Program-made: the position numbers and the translations under genes
Assembly (NCBI RefSeq): GCF_014268275.3
Contig: NZ_CP077084.1
Span: 5,208,001 to 5,272,000 of the forward strand
DNA: 64,000 bases
Direction of reading: 5' to 3'
Origin: Pseudomonas tritici
GTDB lineage: Bacteria; Pseudomonadota; Gammaproteobacteria; Pseudomonadales; Pseudomonadaceae
Part shown: piece by piece, positions 29,964-39,734 of the stretch
Position numbering within the stretch: the stretch's first letter is position 1
How the letters are laid out: the number at the start of each line of letters is the position of its first letter
Notes under the pieces: model-generated
Told to the model about the DNA's origin: nothing
Databases searched by the model: none
Seen by the model: only the letters and a program-made list of their open reading frames with translations

Positions 29964-30248
29964 TCATGCAACGGCAGCGCCACGGGTCTGGGCGGCGTTG
30001 CGCATGGCCGCAATGACTGAGGGTTCCACGCGCCCCTCGGCAATCTTTATGTCGCGCAACAGGCAATCCACTACATCCACCAGCACGCGCTTATCCATCA
30101 ATTGCGCGCGATCGACTTCACGCTCGACCACGATAGCGCCAGCAGGATTCTTCACCGTCACCAGGCACTCGCCCTGCACACCAGAGGTGGTCAGCGTAAC
30201 CTGATAAGGGCTCAGTGCTTCTTCGAGCAATAGGCTGATACTTTCCAT
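29964..30248 (-). CDS. DUF3509 domain protein
   Basis: 94 residues starting MESISLLLEEALSPYQVTLT, the Pseudomonas-specific DUF3509 form. The start at 30248 is better than the ATG four codons up because the family begins at MES. The compact alpha/beta protein has no signal peptide or membrane segment. Function is unknown. Confidence 0.8.
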   Translation of the reverse strand: MESISLLLEEALSPYQVTLTTSGVQGECLVTVKNPAGAIVVEREVDRAQLMDKRVLVDVVDCLLRDIKIAEGRVEPSVIAAMRNAAQTRGAAVA

Positions 30249-30558
30249 CTCGATCACCACTCAATAGTTCGGGAACAATCGTTTCAACGGGAGCTGCATC
30301 TATCCTAAGTGACTGTTTGTGACGTAGGAAAGTTCGCTTTATCGTCTTTATGGGGCCGTCAGGGGGTGACGGATTCCAGCATGCGCTTGCAACATGACAA
30401 CGAAAAAACGGCCGCACATAACTGCTTACGCAATGGGTGGCTGATTTGGGGGTTGCCGGGGGCTGAGGCTGGTGGTGAATCCTATACTCGTTGAGCGCGG
30501 TCACGCTGCTACCCAGGTAAAAGCGCATGTCAAAAGGCCCTTATTGCGAAGGATGAAG

Positions 30559-30783
30559 ATGATGGCGGAACACAATGAACAGCAAACATCGACAGACAGA
30601 ATGCACGCCGAGGTCTCACGTATTTTTGCTGAAATCGCACGTATGAACGCAGAGCAGAACAAACTCAACAAAGAATCCCTGAAGATAACCTGTGAGACTT
30701 TCTGGTACCCGGTGGGTATCGCGACAGGGTTCTATGCCGCCGTAGGCACCGTCATAGTCGTCGCGCAGAAACTATTCTCGTAA
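30559..30783 (+). CDS. Small membrane protein with a charged coiled N-terminus
   Basis: About 74 residues. ATGs at 30553, 30559 and 30562 are all possible; AGGA at 30550-30553 suits 30559 or 30562. The first 45 residues are charged and helical (MHAEVSRIFAEIARMNAEQ, heptad-like), and residues about 50-70 form one membrane helix (VGIATGFYAAVGTVIVV). Small proteins of this design are common in Pseudomonas and unstudied. It converges on thrC across a shared terminator. The region before it (30249-30550) shows no other supported gene. Confidence 0.6.
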   Translation: MMAEHNEQQTSTDRMHAEVSRIFAEIARMNAEQNKLNKESLKITCETFWYPVGIATGFYAAVGTVIVVAQKLFS

Positions 30784-30807
30784 CACTAGACCGGGCCTGC
30801 CAGAAAC

Positions 30808-30847
30808 AAAAACGCCGCTGACCCAAGGAAGGGAAAGCGGCGTTTTT
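30808..30847. terminator. Bidirectional terminator at the thrC end
   Basis: A 12-13 bp stem AAAAACGCCGCT/AGCGGCGTTTTT with a loop of about 15 bases, A-rich on one side and T-rich on the other, between the convergent small gene and thrC. Confidence 0.88.
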
Positions 30848-30863
30848 GCCTGCACGGTTTGCC

Positions 30864-32273
30864 TTACAACGGCTTACCACGATTGCCATGCTGGCTGACA
30901 AACGCCTGCACAGCCTTCAGGTCATTGGCCAATACGGTGCAACGCTCTTCGCGCTTGAACAGGTCAGCCAAGTGCACCGGCAATTCCAGCGCCTTGCCAA
31001 CGCCGGCCTTCTCCACCGCTTCCGGGAATTTCACCGGGTGCGCGGTGCCCAGGATCACCATCGGGATATCCAGGCTGCGACGGCATTCGCGGGCGGCCTT
31101 CACACCAATGGCAGTGTGCGGGTCGAGCAGCTCGCCGGTCTGGGCATAGACTTCTGCGATGGTTTCGCAGGTCTGCGCATCGTCCACAGCCAGGGAGTCG
31201 AAGAGCTTGCGGGTTTCGGTCCAGCGCTCTTCGTCAACGCTGAAACCGCCGCCGCTCTTGAAGGTGTCCATCAAGCCCGCGATGGCCGCACCGTTGCGAC
31301 CGTGCATGTCGAACAGCAGGCGCTCGAAGTTCGAAGAAACCATGATGTCCATCGACGGCGACAGCGTGGCGTGCAGGGTTTCCTTGACGTACTGGTTGCC
31401 GCTCATGAAGCGGTGCAGGATGTCGTTGCGATTGGTGGCGACGATCAACTGGTTGATCGGCAGGCCCATGTTGCGTGCCAGGTAACCGGCAAAAATGTCG
31501 CCGAAGTTGCCGGTCGGCACCGAGAACGACACCGAACGCGCCGGGCCGCCCAACTGCAGGGAGGCGTGGAAGTAGTAGACGATCTGGGCCATGATCCGCG
31601 CCCAGTTGATCGAGTTCACTGCCACCAGACGCGTGCCTTTCAGGAAGCTCTGGTCAGCAAAGCTGTTCTTGACCATTTCCTGGCAGTCATCGAAGTTGCC
31701 TTCAATGGCGATGTTGTGGATGTTCTCACCAAAAATGGTGGTCATCTGGCGACGCTGCACTTCCGACACGCGCTTGTGCGGGTGCAGGATGAAGATGTCG
31801 ACGTTTTCGCAGTGCTTACAGCCTTCGATGGCGGCCGAGCCGGTGTCACCGGAGGTAGCGCCGATAATCACCACGCGTTCGCCGCGCTTCTCCAACACGT
31901 AATCGAGCAGACGACCCAGCAGTTGCAGGGCAAAGTCCTTGAACGCCAGCGTCGGGCCGTGGAACAGCTCCAGTACCCATTCGTTGCCGTTCAGCTGACG
32001 CAACGGGGCGATGGCGCTGTGGGAAAACACGCCGTACGTCTCTTCCAGAATCTTTTTAAAGTCCGCATCCGGAATGCTGCCGGTGACGAACGGGCGCATC
32101 ACCCGGAACGCCAGCTCGTGGTACGGCAGGCCGGCCCAGGAAGCGATTTCTTCCTGGGTGAAGCGTGGCAGGTTTTCCGGCACGTACAGGCCGCCGTCAG
32201 TGGCAAGGCCTGCCAGCAAAACGTCTTCGAAATTCAGGGCCGGTGCTTGGCCGCGGGTGCTGATGTAGCGCAT
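30864..32273 (-). CDS. thrC: Threonine synthase
   Basis: PLP enzyme converting O-phosphohomoserine to threonine, 469 residues. The N-terminus is MRYISTRGQAP, the PLP lysine lies in LAFKDFALQLLG, and GATSGDTGSAAI binds phosphate. It follows hom on the same strand after 67 bases, so threonine genes sit together as in other pseudomonads. No attenuator-type leader was seen before it. Confidence 0.96.
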   Translation of the reverse strand: MRYISTRGQAPALNFEDVLLAGLATDGGLYVPENLPRFTQEEIASWAGLPYHELAFRVMRPFVTGSIPDADFKKILEETYGVFSHSAIAPLRQLNGNEWVLELFHGPTLAFKDFALQLLGRLLDYVLEKRGERVVIIGATSGDTGSAAIEGCKHCENVDIFILHPHKRVSEVQRRQMTTIFGENIHNIAIEGNFDDCQEMVKNSFADQSFLKGTRLVAVNSINWARIMAQIVYYFHASLQLGGPARSVSFSVPTGNFGDIFAGYLARNMGLPINQLIVATNRNDILHRFMSGNQYVKETLHATLSPSMDIMVSSNFERLLFDMHGRNGAAIAGLMDTFKSGGGFSVDEERWTETRKLFDSLAVDDAQTCETIAEVYAQTGELLDPHTAIGVKAARECRRSLDIPMVILGTAHPVKFPEAVEKAGVGKALELPVHLADLFKREERCTVLANDLKAVQAFVSQHGNRGKPL

Positions 32274-32340
32274 GACTGGCTCCTCTAAAACATTCTTGAC
32301 CAGAGGCCGCCGACTGCACGGGGCCCCCGGAACATATCGG

Positions 32341-33645
32341 TTAGTTCAAGTGCTCAACGCGGATCCGGACTACCGGGCCAACCACGCCTTGCAAGGCTTC
32401 TAGGGCGGCGATCGCGTCGTTCATGTGCTGTTCGAGCACCCGGTGGGTCAGCAGGATCATCGGCACCTGGCCGTTTTGCTCCTCGACTTCCTTCTGCATG
32501 ATCGACTCGATGTTGATCCCGCGCTCCGACAGGATGCTGGCGACCTGGGCCAACACGCCCGGATGGTCCTGGGCCTGGATACGCAGGTAGTAGGCACTTT
32601 CGCAGGCTTCGATCGGCAGGATCGGGTGGGCCGACAGCGAGTCCGGCTGGAAGGCCAGGTGAGGCACGCGGTTCTCCGGGTCGCTGGTCATGGCGCGGAC
32701 CACGTCCACCAGGTCGGCGATCACCGACGAAGCCGTTGGCTCCATGCCGGCGCCGGCGCCGTAGAACAGGGTCGAACCGGCGGCGTCACCGTTGACCATC
32801 ACAGCGTTCATCACGCCATTGACGTTGGCGATCAGGCGATCGGCCGGGATCAGCGTCGGGTGCACACGCAGCTCGATACCGGCCGACGTGCTGCGCGCTA
32901 CGCCCAGGTGCTTGATGCGGTAGCCCAGGGCTTCGGCGTAGTTCACGTCAGCAGTGGTCAGCTTGGTGATGCCTTCGGTGTAGGCCTTGTCGAACTGCAG
33001 CGGGATACCAAAGGCGATGGACGCCAGGATGGTCAGCTTGTGTGCTGCGTCGATACCTTCCACATCAAAGGTCGGGTCGGCTTCGGCGTAACCCAGGGCC
33101 TGGGCTTCGGCCAGCACGTCTTCGAAGGTACGGCCCTTCTCGCGCATTTCGGTGAGGATGAAGTTACCGGTGCCGTTGATGATGCCGGCGACCCAATTGA
33201 TGCGGTTGGCGGACAGGCCTTCACGGATTGCCTTGATCACCGGGATGCCACCGGCCACAGCGGCTTCGAACGCAACGATCACGCCCTTTTCACGCGCCTT
33301 GGCGAAGATCTCGTTGCCGTGCACGGCGATCAGCGCCTTGTTGGCGGTGACCACGTGCTTGCCGTTCTCGATGGCCTTGAGCACCAGCTCGCGGGCCACG
33401 GTGTAGCCGCCGACCAGCTCGATGACGATATCGATTTCAGGGTTGGTGGCAACGGCGAAGACATCGTTGGTAATCGCAATACCGGTCGTTTCGAACTGAG
33501 GCTTCGGCGAACGCGTGGCAATTTGCGCCACTTCAATCCCACGGCCTGCGCGGCGGGAAATTTCCTCAGCGTTACGCTGAAGTACGTTAAAGGTGCCGCC
33601 ACCGACGGTCCCTAACCCACAGATGCCTACTTTGACCGGTTTCAC
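32341..33645 (-). CDS. hom: Homoserine dehydrogenase
   Basis: NAD(P)-dependent reduction of aspartate semialdehyde to homoserine. 434 residues from GTG 33645, with the nucleotide motif GLGTVGGGTF, the catalytic domain and a C-terminal ACT domain (about residues 350-430) for threonine feedback. An ATG five codons upstream is in frame, but GGGGAG lies 7 bases before the GTG, the ideal place, so the GTG is preferred. It lies between dsbC and thrC, the usual Pseudomonas order. Confidence 0.95.
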   Translation of the reverse strand: MKPVKVGICGLGTVGGGTFNVLQRNAEEISRRAGRGIEVAQIATRSPKPQFETTGIAITNDVFAVATNPEIDIVIELVGGYTVARELVLKAIENGKHVVTANKALIAVHGNEIFAKAREKGVIVAFEAAVAGGIPVIKAIREGLSANRINWVAGIINGTGNFILTEMREKGRTFEDVLAEAQALGYAEADPTFDVEGIDAAHKLTILASIAFGIPLQFDKAYTEGITKLTTADVNYAEALGYRIKHLGVARSTSAGIELRVHPTLIPADRLIANVNGVMNAVMVNGDAAGSTLFYGAGAGMEPTASSVIADLVDVVRAMTSDPENRVPHLAFQPDSLSAHPILPIEACESAYYLRIQAQDHPGVLAQVASILSERGINIESIMQKEVEEQNGQVPMILLTHRVLEQHMNDAIAALEALQGVVGPVVRIRVEHLN

Positions 33646-33661
33646 TGAAGAACTCCCCATG

Positions 33662-33713
33662 AAACGGCCGACGCGAGGTCGGCCGTGGAAAACAGCCGCA
33701 TAACTGCGGCTTT
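33662..33713 (-). terminator. Two hairpins between dsbC and hom
   Basis: On the minus strand AGCCGCAGTTATGCGGCT followed by GTTTTCC, then a perfect 9-bp stem ACGGCCGAC/GTCGGCCGT. The first resembles a weak terminator of dsbC. The second sits just before the hom ribosome site. Confidence 0.5.
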
Positions 33714-33774
33714 CAATTAATGGCCCGCCGACTTATCCACGGGCCATGATCGTCAAAGGTTCGACGATGCTGGT

Positions 33775-34506
33775 TTATTTGGCACTCAGCGCCAGTTTGG
33801 CAACTTGTGGCGCCGGCTGGTAGCCCGGAATCACTTGGCCGTCAGCCAAAACGATGGCCGGTGTACCGTTCACGCCGATGGACTGGCCCAGCGCGAACTG
33901 CTTGGAAACCGGGTTGGCGCACTTGGCGGCCTTGATTTCCTTGCCATCGACCATCTTGTCCATGGCCGCTTTTTTGTCGGCCGAGCACCATACGGCTTGC
34001 AACTGCTCGTCACCCGGCGAACCCAGGCCCTGGCGCGGGAACGCTACATAGCGCACTTCCACGCCCAGCTTGTTCAGCGCAGGCACTTCAGCGTGCAACT
34101 TATGGCAGTACGGGCACGTGGTGTCGGTGAACACCGTGATGTGGGTCTTGGTCTCGCCGATCGCCGGGTAGACCACGGTTTCAGCCACAGGGATGCCATT
34201 GATCAGCTTGGACACGCCCAGGCGCTCGGCTTTCTCGGTCAGGTTGACCGGTTTGCCGTCCTTCAATTGGAACAGGTAACCCTGGACGATGTACTGGCCG
34301 TCGGCACTGGCGTACAGCACGCGGCTGCCCTTGAGCTTGACTTCGTACAGGCCGGCCATCGGGCTGGCACTGATACTTTCGATCGGGGTGTCGAGCTGCA
34401 GGTTGGCCAGGCTCTTGCGGATGGTCTGCTCGGCGGCGTCGTCGGCGACAACAAAGGTGGAAACCAACGCAATGGCTGCGGCGGCAATAATCTGGGTCAA
34501 GCGCAT
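33775..34506 (-). CDS. dsbC: Thiol:disulfide interchange protein DsbC
   Basis: Periplasmic disulfide isomerase, 243 residues from ATG 34506. A signal peptide (about 1-21) precedes the N-terminal dimerisation domain. The thioredoxin domain has the active site C131-P-Y-C134, a cis-proline loop (GTPAIV) and a structural pair C174/C196. DsbC repairs wrong disulfides in secreted proteins, with DsbD as reductant. It lies between xerD and hom in the conserved order. Confidence 0.96.
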   Translation of the reverse strand: MRLTQIIAAAAIALVSTFVVADDAAEQTIRKSLANLQLDTPIESISASPMAGLYEVKLKGSRVLYASADGQYIVQGYLFQLKDGKPVNLTEKAERLGVSKLINGIPVAETVVYPAIGETKTHITVFTDTTCPYCHKLHAEVPALNKLGVEVRYVAFPRQGLGSPGDEQLQAVWCSADKKAAMDKMVDGKEIKAAKCANPVSKQFALGQSIGVNGTPAIVLADGQVIPGYQPAPQVAKLALSAK

Positions 34507-34647
34507 GGGAACTCCTGAAGGCAGATGCAGGGACGGGGGCAAGACATGGGTCTGTTAATACAGGTCTGAGCCGTCCCCTTTGCTAACCGGCAAAGCCTAC
34601 CACAGTTGGGCCGCAGGGCAGCCCGCGGCGGAATAAATTGGCGGTTT

Positions 34648-35544
34648 TCAGCCTCTCGGGTGGTGCTTGGCGTGCATTTCCTGCAAACGCGCGCGCGCCA
34701 CGTGGGTGTAGATCTGGGTGGTGGATAAGTCGCTGTGGCCGAGCAGCATTTGCACCACGCGCAAATCCGCACCGTGGTTGAGCAAATGGGTGGCGAAGGC
34801 ATGGCGCAACGTGTGGGGCGACAGGGACTTGCTGATCCCGGCGACCTTGGCCTGATGCTTGATGCGGTGCCAGAAGGTCTGGCGGGTCATCTGCTCACCG
34901 CGCAGGCTGGGGAACAACACATCACTGGGGCGTCCGCCAAGCAGTTCGCCGCGGGCATCACGCATATAGCGCTCGACCCACACTATTGCCTCCTCCCCCA
35001 TCGGTACCAACCGCTCCTTACTGCCCTTGCCCATCACCCGCAATACACCCTGGCGCAGGTTCACTTGTTCCAGGGTCAGGCTGATCAACTCGGTGACCCG
35101 CAGGCCGCACGCGTACAGAACCTCGAGCATGGCGCGGTCGCGCTGGCCGATGGCTTCACTGAGATCGGGAGCAGCAAGCAAAGCCTCCACGTCGCTTTCC
35201 GACAAAGACTTAGGAAGAGGCCTACCTAATTGTGGCATGTCGACTTGTAGAGTCGGATCGACTGCGATCAGCTTTTCGCGCAGCAAATAGCGATAAAAGC
35301 CACGCACGCCGGAGAGAAATCTCGCAGTGGAACGTGGCTTGTAGTGTTGCTCCAGACGCCAGGCCAAGTGATCGAGGATCAGCTCACGTCCAGCATTGAT
35401 CAGCTCGAGGTTTTTCTCCTGCAGCCAACCGTTGAACAGGGCCAGGTCACTGCGGTAAGCCTGGCGCGTGTTGTCCGACAGGCCTTTTTCCAGCCAAAGG
35501 GCGTCGAGAAAACGGTCGATAAGGGGGTGGTCAATGGCGGGCAT
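34648..35544 (-). CDS. xerD: Site-specific tyrosine recombinase XerD
   Basis: Resolves chromosome dimers at dif with XerC and FtsK. 298 residues from ATG 35544 (the frame also offers a GTG two codons earlier). The catalytic residues are R149, K173, H244, R247, H270 and nucleophile Y279, close to or equal to the E. coli XerD numbers, and the N-terminal SAM-like DNA-binding domain is intact. It is a housekeeping gene; no integrase-like context surrounds it. Confidence 0.95.
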   Translation of the reverse strand: MPAIDHPLIDRFLDALWLEKGLSDNTRQAYRSDLALFNGWLQEKNLELINAGRELILDHLAWRLEQHYKPRSTARFLSGVRGFYRYLLREKLIAVDPTLQVDMPQLGRPLPKSLSESDVEALLAAPDLSEAIGQRDRAMLEVLYACGLRVTELISLTLEQVNLRQGVLRVMGKGSKERLVPMGEEAIVWVERYMRDARGELLGGRPSDVLFPSLRGEQMTRQTFWHRIKHQAKVAGISKSLSPHTLRHAFATHLLNHGADLRVVQMLLGHSDLSTTQIYTHVARARLQEMHAKHHPRG

Positions 35545-35651
35545 GGGCACTCAAGCGACGCGGCACGGGGCTTTGCGGCAATTAATTAGTGAACTGTGAT
35601 TAGGGTCACTAGTCTTTCATAGCCCGCTACTTCAAGGAACAGGGAGCTTTA

Positions 35652-37451
35652 ATGAACGAACAACAGATTTTGTTGGCCTTTGGCGGCATTGGTGTGGCCG
35701 CACTCGGCTGCCAATGGCTGGCCTGGCGCCTGAAACTGCCAGCAATTCTGTTTCTTTTGCTGAGCGGGATTCTGGCCGGACCGGTACTGGGCTGGCTCGA
35801 CCCGCAAGAAATGTTCGGCCCCTTGCTGATGCCACTTGTGTCGTTGGCGGTGGCGCTGATCCTGTTTGAGGGCAGCCTGACGCTGCACCTATCGGAATGG
35901 AAGGAGATTGGCAGCGTGGTCCACCGCCTGGTGACCCTCGGCGCGCTTTCGACCTGGGCGGTGATCACGCTGGCAACCCACTGGCTGCTGGGTTTCGACT
36001 GGATGCTGGCCCTGCTGTTCGGCACGCTGACGCTGGTGACGGGCCCCACGGTGATCGTCCCGATGCTACGCGTGGTGCGCCCCAAAGCCTCCATCGCCAA
36101 CATCCTGCGCTGGGAAGGTATCGTCATAGACCCGATTGGCGCACTGCTGGCCGTGGTGGTCTACAGCTTCATCATCAGCCGCGCCTCCGGAGATGGCTTG
36201 AGCCATAGCCTGCTGACTTTCGGCGGCGTGATTGCCTGCGGTAGCCTGTTCGGGGTTGCCGGCGGCTGGCTGCTGGGGCAGATCATGCGGCGACAGTGGT
36301 TGCCGGAATACCTGCACAACCTGGCGACCCTGGCCGGGGTGCTGGGCGTGTTCATCGCCGCCAATGAAGTCATGCACGAGTCCGGCCTGTTGGCGGTGAC
36401 GCTGATGGGCATGTGGATGGCCAACATGAAAGGCGTGGATGTGCGACACATCCTGCACTTCAAGGAAAACCTCAGCGTACTGCTGATTTCCGGTCTGTTT
36501 ATCCTGCTGGCGGCGCGCCTGGACCTGAATGCCTTGATTGCCCTGGGGCCCTTCGTCCTGATCCTGTTGCTGATCATTCAGTTTATTGCCCGCCCCCTCA
36601 ATGTCGCGCTGTCGACCGTTGGTTCGAAGCTGAACTGGCGAGAACGTGCGCTGCTGGCGTGGATCGCCCCACGCGGCATTGTGGCCGCAGCGGTGTCGGC
36701 GATATTTGCGATTCGCCTGGATGAAGCCGGTCACGAAGGTGCATTGCTGCTGGTGCCGCTGACCTTTGCGGTAATTATCGGCACCGTGGTGCTGCAAAGC
36801 GCCACCGCCCGCCCCCTGGCCCGCCTGCTGAAAGTCGCCGAGCCTGCGCCCAGTGGCTTTCTGATCGTCGGTGCAAATGGCCCGGCGCGCATCCTGGGCA
36901 AGGCCCTGCAGCAACTGGGCAGCCGCGTGCTGTTGACCGACTCCAGCTGGGAGAACATCCGCGCCAGCCGTATGGAGGGGCTACCAACCTACTTCGGCAA
37001 CCCGGCCTCGCAGCATGCCGAATCGCACCTGGACCTGGTGGGGCTCGGACATTTGCTGGCACTGTCGCCCTCGGGCGAACTGAACACGCTGGCCGCCATG
37101 CGCTTTCGCCACGACTTCGGGCATCGCCTGTTTACCTTGACCAGCAGCCAGGAGAGCCGTCGCACGGACAAGCACCGGGCCAGCCATGAACACCGCGGGC
37201 ACTTGCTGGGCAGCCAACCCTTGAGTTATTCCAAGCTCGCCAGCCTGCTGGGGCAAGGCGCCGAGCTGTACACCACCCACCTGACCGATGGGTTTGGCTG
37301 GAACGACTATCAGGCACTGCATGGTGAACGGGCGATCCTGTTGTTTGCCCGTGACAACAGTGGCTGGGTGCATGTGGTAACACCAGAGAGCGGCTTGAAA
37401 CCAGTGGCGGGGTGGGCGTTATTGGCAGTCATCCAGCCAGGGCAGTCCTAG
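35652..37451 (+). CDS. CPA1-type sodium/proton antiporter with C-terminal RCK-like domain
   Basis: 599 residues: about 12 membrane helices (residues 5-390) of the cation:proton antiporter fold. A cytoplasmic part follows, starting like a Rossmann RCK-N domain (FLIVGANGPARILGKAL) and continuing with a regulatory segment. It probably exchanges Na+ or K+ for H+; the ion is not deducible. GGGAGC precedes ATG 35652. It diverges from xerD and converges on rplS through a terminator, the same place as its PAO1 counterpart. Confidence 0.85.
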   Translation: MNEQQILLAFGGIGVAALGCQWLAWRLKLPAILFLLLSGILAGPVLGWLDPQEMFGPLLMPLVSLAVALILFEGSLTLHLSEWKEIGSVVHRLVTLGALSTWAVITLATHWLLGFDWMLALLFGTLTLVTGPTVIVPMLRVVRPKASIANILRWEGIVIDPIGALLAVVVYSFIISRASGDGLSHSLLTFGGVIACGSLFGVAGGWLLGQIMRRQWLPEYLHNLATLAGVLGVFIAANEVMHESGLLAVTLMGMWMANMKGVDVRHILHFKENLSVLLISGLFILLAARLDLNALIALGPFVLILLLIIQFIARPLNVALSTVGSKLNWRERALLAWIAPRGIVAAAVSAIFAIRLDEAGHEGALLLVPLTFAVIIGTVVLQSATARPLARLLKVAEPAPSGFLIVGANGPARILGKALQQLGSRVLLTDSSWENIRASRMEGLPTYFGNPASQHAESHLDLVGLGHLLALSPSGELNTLAAMRFRHDFGHRLFTLTSSQESRRTDKHRASHEHRGHLLGSQPLSYSKLASLLGQGAELYTTHLTDGFGWNDYQALHGERAILLFARDNSGWVHVVTPESGLKPVAGWALLAVIQPGQS

Positions 37452-37490
37452 CCACAACTGCCACCCTGCGATCCGCACAAATCGCAGGCA

Positions 37491-37520
37491 CAAAAAAGCA
37501 GCCCGTAGGCTGCTTTTTTC
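37491..37520. terminator. Bidirectional terminator between the antiporter and rplS
   Basis: The stem AAAAAAGCAGCC-CGTA-GGCTGCTTTTTT serves both convergent transcripts. Confidence 0.92.
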
Positions 37521-37538
37521 TGCATCGGGAAGCTGGGC

Positions 37539-37889
37539 TTAAGCCAGTTTTTCCTTGATGCGAGCTGCTTTACCGGACAGGTCACGCAGGTAGTACAGCT
37601 TGGCTTTACGTACGTCACCGCGACGCTTGACGGCCATGCTGTCGATTTGCGGGCTGTAGGTCTGGAAAGTACGCTCTACGCCAACACCGTTGGAGATTTT
37701 ACGAACAGTGAAAGCACTGTTCACACCACGGTTACGCTTGGCAATTACCACGCCTTCGAACGCTTGCAGACGCGAACGGTCGCCTTCCTTCACTTTCACC
37801 TGAACGACAATAGTGTCGCCCGGGGCAAAGGTAGGGATCTCTTTGGTCATCTGCTCTGCTTCGAGTGCAAGGATGATTTTGTTAGTCAT
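37539..37889 (-). CDS. rplS: Ribosomal protein bL19
   Basis: 116-residue 50S protein at the 30S-50S interface, starting [14 protein letters not shown] and containing the [20 protein letters not shown] core. It is the last gene of the rpsP-rimM-trmD-rplS operon and ends at a strong terminator. Confidence 0.98.
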
Positions 37890-37934
37890 GCTGTGCTCCT
37901 AAGGTAAGTCAATGGACCTACCATCGATACGTTG

Positions 37935-38687
37935 TTAACTATCGTCCCGCGCGAGGATGTATTCCTCGAGCAGCTTCTTCTCTTCTCCAGAAAGCGAGCG
38001 GCTATCCAGAAGATCGGCGCGTCGTTCATAGGTCCGACCAAGGGACTGCTGTAAACGCCAACGCCGGATGTGTGCGTGATTGCCACTTAGCAATACGTCG
38101 GGAACACGCTGATCCGCATACACCTCCGGTCGGGTGTAGTGCGGGCAATCCAGCAAACCATCCGTGAAGGAATCTTCCTCCGCGGAGTCCGCATGCCCTA
38201 AAGCTCCAGGCAGCAGTCGTGTAACCGCATCTATCAGGACCATCGCCGGCAGCTCGCCGCCAGACAGGACATAGTCCCCAATCGACCACTCTTCATCGAC
38301 ATGAGCTTCAATAAAACGCTCGTCAATGCCTTCATAGCGACCGGCAATCAGGATCAGTGCTTCCTCATTCGCCAGTTCGCGGACCCCTGCCTGTTTCAGC
38401 TGACGGCCTTGAGGGGACAGGTAAATTACCTTCGCCTTCTCCCCGGCGGCGGCCTTGGCCTGAGCCAACGCGTCTTCCAGGGGCTTGATCTTCATCACCA
38501 TGCCCGGGCCACCGCCAAATGGGCGGTCATCCACAGTGTGATGTCGATCCGTCGTGTAGTCTCGCGGGTTCCAACAGGTAAGCTGCAACAGCCCCTGTTT
38601 CACCGCCCGACTGGTGATGCCGTACTCGCTGATAGCGGAAAACATCTCGGGAAACAAACTGATCACTTCAATGCGCAGATTAGCCAC
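37935..38687 (-). CDS. trmD: tRNA (guanine-37-N1) methyltransferase
   Basis: SPOUT-class enzyme making m1G37 in tRNAs for Pro, Leu and Arg, which prevents frameshifting. 250 residues from GTG 38687, two bases after the rimM stop, starting [16 protein letters not shown]. It has the trefoil-knot SAM site ([20 protein letters not shown]). The longer frame from 38753 lies inside rimM and is rejected. Confidence 0.96.
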   Translation of the reverse strand: MANLRIEVISLFPEMFSAISEYGITSRAVKQGLLQLTCWNPRDYTTDRHHTVDDRPFGGGPGMVMKIKPLEDALAQAKAAAGEKAKVIYLSPQGRQLKQAGVRELANEEALILIAGRYEGIDERFIEAHVDEEWSIGDYVLSGGELPAMVLIDAVTRLLPGALGHADSAEEDSFTDGLLDCPHYTRPEVYADQRVPDVLLSGNHAHIRRWRLQQSLGRTYERRADLLDSRSLSGEEKKLLEEYILARDDS

Positions 38688-38689
38688 GC

Positions 38690-39226
38690 TTAGAAGTCCG
38701 CATCCCATTCCACCTTCATCTCGCCCGCGGCCAGATCGATGGCCAACACGCATTGCTCTGTATAGGGCAACAAGCGTTCGCGATCATCCAGGCTGCCAGC
38801 GCAAGGCTTGACCACCATTACATCATTGGCGCCGGTTTCCAGAAGATGATCGATTTTCCCGAACAATTGCCCGAGTTGATCAATAACCTTCAGACCTTCC
38901 AGCTGGTACCAGTAGTACTCGCCGTCGGTCAATTCAGGGAACAGGTTGCGCGGCACGCAGATCTCATAACCGGCCAGAAGACGAGCTTCTTCACGGTCAT
39001 CAAGACCCTTGAGCTTTGCGACCAGGAACTTATCGCTCCCGCGTCCACTGACCAGCTCGACCTGTTTCACACTACCTTCGCGCTTGAGCGTCCAGGTTTT
39101 GTACTGCAACAGGTTTTCAGTCGGATCAGTAAAGGAATACACCTTCACTTCGCCGCGAACGCCATGAACAGAGTAAATCTTGCCGATAACGATCAAATCA
39201 TCAGCAACAGCTGGCGTCGCGTTCAT
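38690..39226 (-). CDS. rimM: Ribosome maturation factor RimM
   Basis: 178 residues, an assembly factor for the 30S head that binds uS19. The N-terminal barrel has [19 protein letters not shown] and the PRC-like C-terminal barrel has YYWYQLEGL. It sits 5 bases after rpsP and 2 bases before trmD, so it is co-transcribed. Confidence 0.96.
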   Translation of the reverse strand: MNATPAVADDLIVIGKIYSVHGVRGEVKVYSFTDPTENLLQYKTWTLKREGSVKQVELVSGRGSDKFLVAKLKGLDDREEARLLAGYEICVPRNLFPELTDGEYYWYQLEGLKVIDQLGQLFGKIDHLLETGANDVMVVKPCAGSLDDRERLLPYTEQCVLAIDLAAGEMKVEWDADF

Positions 39227-39231
39227 ATTGC

Positions 39232-39483
39232 TCAGGCTGCGGCCTTAGCCGAGTCCTTCAACAACTTTGCAACGCGCTCGGATGGCTGTGCACCCACGCT
39301 CAGCCAGTAGGCTACGCGCTCTTGGTTCACGGACAGACGAACTTCTTGACCACGAGCAACAGGGTTGAAGAAACCAACCTGTTCCTTGTGCGAACCGTCG
39401 CGCGGGTTGCGGCTGTCGGTTACGGTCAAGTGGTAAAACGGGCGCTTTTTGGAGCCGCCAAGGGCAAGACGGATTGTTAGCAT
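39232..39483 (-). CDS. rpsP: Ribosomal protein bS16
   Basis: 83-residue 30S protein starting [19 protein letters not shown]. First gene of the rpsP-rimM-trmD-rplS operon, preceded by the promoter at 39556-39583. Confidence 0.98.
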   Translation of the reverse strand: MLTIRLALGGSKKRPFYHLTVTDSRNPRDGSHKEQVGFFNPVARGQEVRLSVNQERVAYWLSVGAQPSERVAKLLKDSAKAAA

Positions 39484-39555
39484 GTGAACATCGTTCCTGT
39501 AGTCGGTGCTGCAAATCTAAATGCACAGCGGGCATAGGTGCCCGAAAGGCCGCAT

Positions 39556-39583
39556 ATTCTAAGGAATATCCGGACTTTTGCAA
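39556..39583 (-). promoter_or_regulatory. Promoter of the rpsP operon
   Basis: On the minus strand TTGCAA, 16 bases, TAGAAT. The start site would be about 65 bases before rpsP. Together with the rest of 39484-39734 this region holds no gene. Confidence 0.55.
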
Positions 39584-39734
39584 ATGTCTTTTTTTGGCGC
39601 CTATCAGTGTGCCATTCAGATCTGCTATAGAGCCGTCGGTTAAAACGGCAGGTCAGCCCCCGCCAATAGCGGGTTTGCTGGAGATCCCACATCCCTGTGG
39701 GTCGGAGCAGGAGCTGGGCTCCCGCTCGAATACT

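Noticed and set aside
32274..32340. Possible threonine attenuator before thrC
   Set aside because: The region has no run of Thr or Ile codons and no alternative hairpins.
34648..35544. Tyrosine recombinase as a sign of a mobile element
   Set aside because: The catalytic spacing and neighbours (dsbC, hom, thrC) show it is housekeeping XerD, with no attachment site or cargo.
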